Source: Actinomycetes bacterium
Lineage (GTDB): Bacteria > Actinomycetota > Actinomycetes > Actinomycetales > Cellulomonadaceae
Direction: 5' to 3'
Assembly (NCBI GenBank): GCA_023460255.1
Contig: JAEWQZ010000323.1
Location: forward strand, 1-8,640
DNA length: 8,640 nt
This document shows, in pieces, positions 6,805 to 8,640 of this stretch (the first letter of the stretch is position 1; every line of letters begins with the position of its first letter). The notes beneath the pieces are model-generated. The model was given only the letters and a program-made list of their open reading frames with translations, was not told where the DNA came from and made no database searches. Made by a program: the position numbers and the translations under genes.

Positions 6805-7881
6805 GTGACCGACCCGACGGCCGCCGTCGGCGCCGCGGCCGACCGCGCCGACGCGCCGGAACCGGAGGACCCCCGCAAGCCGGAGTCGCCCCCGCGCCTG
6901 ACCAAGCCGTCCTGGAAGCACGTGCTGCGCATGACGGTGCGCGAGTACCAGCTCGACGACGCCACCGACCTCGCCGCGGCGCTGACCTTCTTCGCGGTCC
7001 TGGCCCTGTTCCCCGCAGTGCTCGCGCTCGTGTCGGTGCTCGGCCTGTTCAGCGACGCGGAGGCGGTCGTCGAGGACGTCATGGACCTGGTCACGCGGGC
7101 GACCGGCGACATCGAGCTCGACCAGGTCGAGGCCGTCATCCGCAACCTGGCGTCCCAGGACCAGGCCGGGCTCGCGCTCGTCGGTGGCCTCGCCGTCGCC
7201 CTGTGGTCGGCGTCCGGCTACGTGGCGGCCTTCGCGCGTGCGATGAACCGCATCTACGAGACCGACGAGGGACGCCCGTTCTGGAAGCTGCGCCCGGCCC
7301 TGCTGGTCGTCACGCTCGCCACGGTGCTGCTGGTCGCGCTCGCGCTGGCCGCGATGGTGCTCTCGGGCCCCGTCGCCGAGGCGATCGGCGGCGCCGTCGG
7401 GCTGTCCGACGCGACCGTCACCGTCTGGGGCGTCGCGAAGTGGCCGGTGATCGTGGCCCTGGTCGCCCTGACGATCGCGATCCTCTACCACTGGACGCCG
7501 AACGTGCGGCAGCCGAGGTTCCGCTGGATCAGCGTCGGCGCGTGCGCGGCCCTGCTGGTGTGGGCCCTCGGCACGGCGGGATTCGCGTTCTACGTGTCCG
7601 GGTTCGCCAGCTACGACGCGACCTACGGCGCGCTCGCGGGCGTGATCATCTTCCTGCTCTGGCTGTGGATCACGAACAACGCGCTCCTGTTCGGCGCCGA
7701 GCTGGACGCCGAGCTCGAGCGCGCCCGCCAGCTCCAGGGCGGGATCGAGGCGGAGGAGGCGATCCAGCTGCCGCCGAAGGACACCGCGGCGAGCGTCAAG
7801 CGCCAGGAGAAGGTCGCGGACGACGTCGCCGCCGGCCGCGCCCTGCGGCTCTCGCGGGGCCGCACGTCCGACCCGACCTGA
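6805..7881 (+). CDS. YihY/BrkB-family inner-membrane protein
   Basis: A 358-residue membrane protein of the YihY/virulence factor BrkB family, once mislabelled ribonuclease BN. The GTG at 6805 is chosen because GGAGGAG (6793-6799) stands five bases before it; the in-frame GTG at 6778 has no RBS. A Pro/Asp/Glu/Ala-rich cytoplasmic N-terminus of about 38 residues is followed by about six helices, roughly 55-82, 122-146, 164-186, 210-229, 243-266 and 273-297. Family hallmarks are ALTFFAVLALFP (59-70), RAMNRIY (145-151), and the last helix region YDATYGALAGVIIFLLWLW (270-288) ending NNALLFGAELDAE. A charged tail of about 58 residues follows. The biochemical role of the family is not settled; transport or envelope functions have been proposed. 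It diverges from the sugar operon and need not be related to it. Confidence 0.93.
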   Translation: MTDPTAAVGAAADRADAPEPEDPRKPESPPRLTKPSWKHVLRMTVREYQLDDATDLAAALTFFAVLALFPAVLALVSVLGLFSDAEAVVEDVMDLVTRATGDIELDQVEAVIRNLASQDQAGLALVGGLAVALWSASGYVAAFARAMNRIYETDEGRPFWKLRPALLVVTLATVLLVALALAAMVLSGPVAEAIGGAVGLSDATVTVWGVAKWPVIVALVALTIAILYHWTPNVRQPRFRWISVGACAALLVWALGTAGFAFYVSGFASYDATYGALAGVIIFLLWLWITNNALLFGAELDAELERARQLQGGIEAEEAIQLPPKDTAASVKRQEKVADDVAAGRALRLSRGRTSDPT

Positions 7882-7942
7882 ACGGCCGGCCACCGGCCCG
7901 CACCGCCCCGCGTCACCGACAGCACCCCATCGAGGAGGAGCA

Positions 7943-8344
7943 GTGGAGCACTACACGATCGCCACCGTCGCCGAGCAGAGCGCGGACTTCCGCCAGGTGC
8001 TGTGGACGGGCACGCACACCCAGCTGGTCATCATGACGGTCCCGCCGGGTGGGGAGATCGGCGAGGAGATCCACGAGGGCGTGGACCAGGTCCTCGCGTT
8101 CGTCAGCGGCGTCGGCGAGGCGCAGGTGAGCGGTCAGAAGCGCAAGGTGGCGGCCGGTGACGTCGTCGTCGTGCCGGCGGGACGCAAGCACAACTTCCTG
8201 AACACGGGGGAGAACCCGCTCATCCTGTGGACCGTCTACGGCCCCCCGGAGCACGCCGACCAGGCGGTGCACGAGACCAAGGAGGAGGCCGACGCCCTGG
8301 AGGAGGCGGGCAAGGACGAGCCCCCCGCGTCGTCGGACGCCTGA
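7943..8344 (+). CDS. Small single-domain cupin protein
   Basis: A 133-residue protein with one cupin barrel. The GTG start is set by a strong GAGGAGGAG Shine-Dalgarno (7932-7940). Motif 2 is complete: G72, P78, G80, His83 and Asn87 in the pattern G(X)5PXG(X)2H(X)3N. Motif 1 is a variant in the stretch GEIGEEIHEGVDQVLAFVSG (37-56): His44 is kept, the usual first His is Glu42, the usual Glu is Gln49, and G56 ends the motif at the right spacing. A metal site with fewer His ligands, or a binding rather than catalytic role, is possible. A conserved YGPPEH (99-104) and an acidic tail follow. There is no signal peptide, so it is cytoplasmic. It starts 61 bases after the YihY-family gene in the same direction and may be cotranscribed. 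Substrate unknown. Confidence 0.9.
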   Translation: MEHYTIATVAEQSADFRQVLWTGTHTQLVIMTVPPGGEIGEEIHEGVDQVLAFVSGVGEAQVSGQKRKVAAGDVVVVPAGRKHNFLNTGENPLILWTVYGPPEHADQAVHETKEEADALEEAGKDEPPASSDA

Positions 8345-8345
8345 C

Positions 8346-8515
8346 GCTCCCACCCCGCCCCCGCGAGCACACACCGCCGCACGACGCCCGGACCCCTCCC
8401 ACCCCGCCGCCCGTCGCCCGACCCCTCCCGCCCGCCCCCGCGAGCACACACCGCCGCTCGAGGCCCGGACCCCTCCCACCCCGCCCCCGCGAGCACATAC
8501 CGCCGCACTTGTGAC
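8346..8515 (+). repeat. Direct repeat array with a 49-base unit carrying a 19-bp core
   Basis: The core CGAGCACACACCGCCGCAC occurs at 8364-8382 (exact), 8441-8459 (one mismatch) and 8490-8508 (one mismatch). Each is preceded by a C-rich segment of the type CTCCCACCCCGCCCCCG. The second and third cores are 49 bases apart; the first and second are 77 apart because a partial, core-less unit of about 28 bases lies between them. The array begins just after the cupin stop. Because 49 is not a multiple of 3, frames shift between units, so it does not look coding. Confidence 0.8.
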
Positions 8516-8594
8516 GCATGTGGCGGGAGTGACCCGTGTGGTGTCACAGGGGCATCACAGTCACCACCTGTCACAAGTGCGGCGGTGGGTGCTC
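8491..8594. repeat. 25-bp inverted repeat around a 54-base centre
   Basis: Positions 8491-8515 and 8570-8594 are reverse complements at 23 of 25 positions; the inner 17 bp (8499-8515 and 8570-8586, ending CTTGTGAC at the left arm) are perfect. The outer part of each arm is a copy of the 19-bp core of the neighbouring array. The centre contains several GTGAC/GTCAC words. The whole could fold into a long stem-loop. Confidence 0.8.
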
Positions 8595-8619
8595 GGGCGA
8601 GTGCGGCGGTGGGTGCTCG
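8577..8619 (-). repeat. Two inverted-orientation copies of the 19-bp core
   Basis: GTGCGGCGGTGGGTGCTCG occurs exactly at 8577-8595 and 8601-8619, a 24-base period. Its reverse complement differs at one base from the core at 8364-8382. These copies therefore face the three on the other side of the 54-base centre, giving three direct and two inverted copies overall. No gene with an RBS is seen from 8345 to the window end. Confidence 0.8.
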
Positions 8620-8640
8620 GCGGTGACCTCCGCGAGCCGG

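Noticed and set aside
6115..7893. A - strand open frame running from the YihY-family gene into the binding-protein region
   Set aside because: It crosses the operators and the divergent promoter region and overlaps two well-supported genes. Its translation is charged low-complexity sequence.
7884..7898. Hairpin GGCCGG-CCA-CCGGCC after the YihY-family gene as a terminator
   Set aside because: The stem is only 6 bp with a three-base loop and no T-run follows, so it is too weak to call in such GC-rich DNA.
8220..8574. Minus-strand open frames with repeated peptide pieces (VLAGAGWE and similar)
   Set aside because: The repeats come from the DNA repeat array with a 49-base period, so the peptide units change frame. 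There is no RBS, and the frames overlap the cupin gene.
8491..8594. A 104-base miniature transposable element with terminal inverted repeats
   Set aside because: The flanks show no direct target-site duplication, and core copies continue on both sides of the supposed ends. It stays a repeat structure, not a demonstrated mobile element.
8346..8619. CRISPR array
   Set aside because: The spacing is irregular (77, 49, 24), core copies occur in both orientations, the intervening sequences are themselves related, and no cas gene is present.

Overview
The sequence is very GC-rich, uses GTG as well as ATG starts, and has G/C-biased third codon positions throughout. Together with the gene content this points to a high-GC actinobacterium. 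A cellulose- or hemicellulose-degrading cellulomonad-type organism is plausible, but the genus is an inference and cannot be fixed from this window.

Layout, left to right. (1) Positions 2-505, + strand: the C-terminal end of a gene that enters from outside the window. (2) Positions 524-6487, - strand: a five-gene sugar uptake and hydrolysis operon. In transcription order it encodes a lipoprotein substrate-binding protein, two CUT1-type ABC permeases, a cytoplasmic family 1 glycoside hydrolase (beta-glucosidase type) and a LacI-family repressor. The last four genes are joined by three 4-base start/stop overlaps (ATGA, ATGA, GTGA). Only the binding protein is set apart, by a 153-base spacer with a perfect 16-bp hairpin, a second hairpin and short tandem repeats. 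(3) Positions 6488-6804: the divergent control region, holding two LacI-type palindromic operators and a candidate promoter for the operon. (4) Positions 6805-7881, + strand: a YihY/BrkB-family membrane protein. (5) Positions 7943-8344, + strand: a small cupin protein. (6) Positions 8345-8640: a non-coding, strongly repetitive stretch with five copies of a 19-bp core in both orientations and a 25-bp inverted repeat.

How the parts fit. The binding protein and permeases probably import a beta-linked oligosaccharide such as cellobiose. The GH1 enzyme has no signal peptide, so it would split the sugar inside the cell. The LacI protein, made last and translationally coupled to the enzyme, would repress the operon through the two operators until sugar is present. 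No ATPase gene is present, so the importer must borrow a shared ATPase (MsiK type) encoded elsewhere. The set resembles the actinobacterial cebEFG-bglC-cebR cellobiose system, and the operators resemble the CebR box with one symmetric base pair changed. The sugar itself is not proven by the sequence.

The operon is a known kind of system. The parts that standard families do not explain are the structured spacer between the binding protein and the first permease, and the repeat array at the right end.
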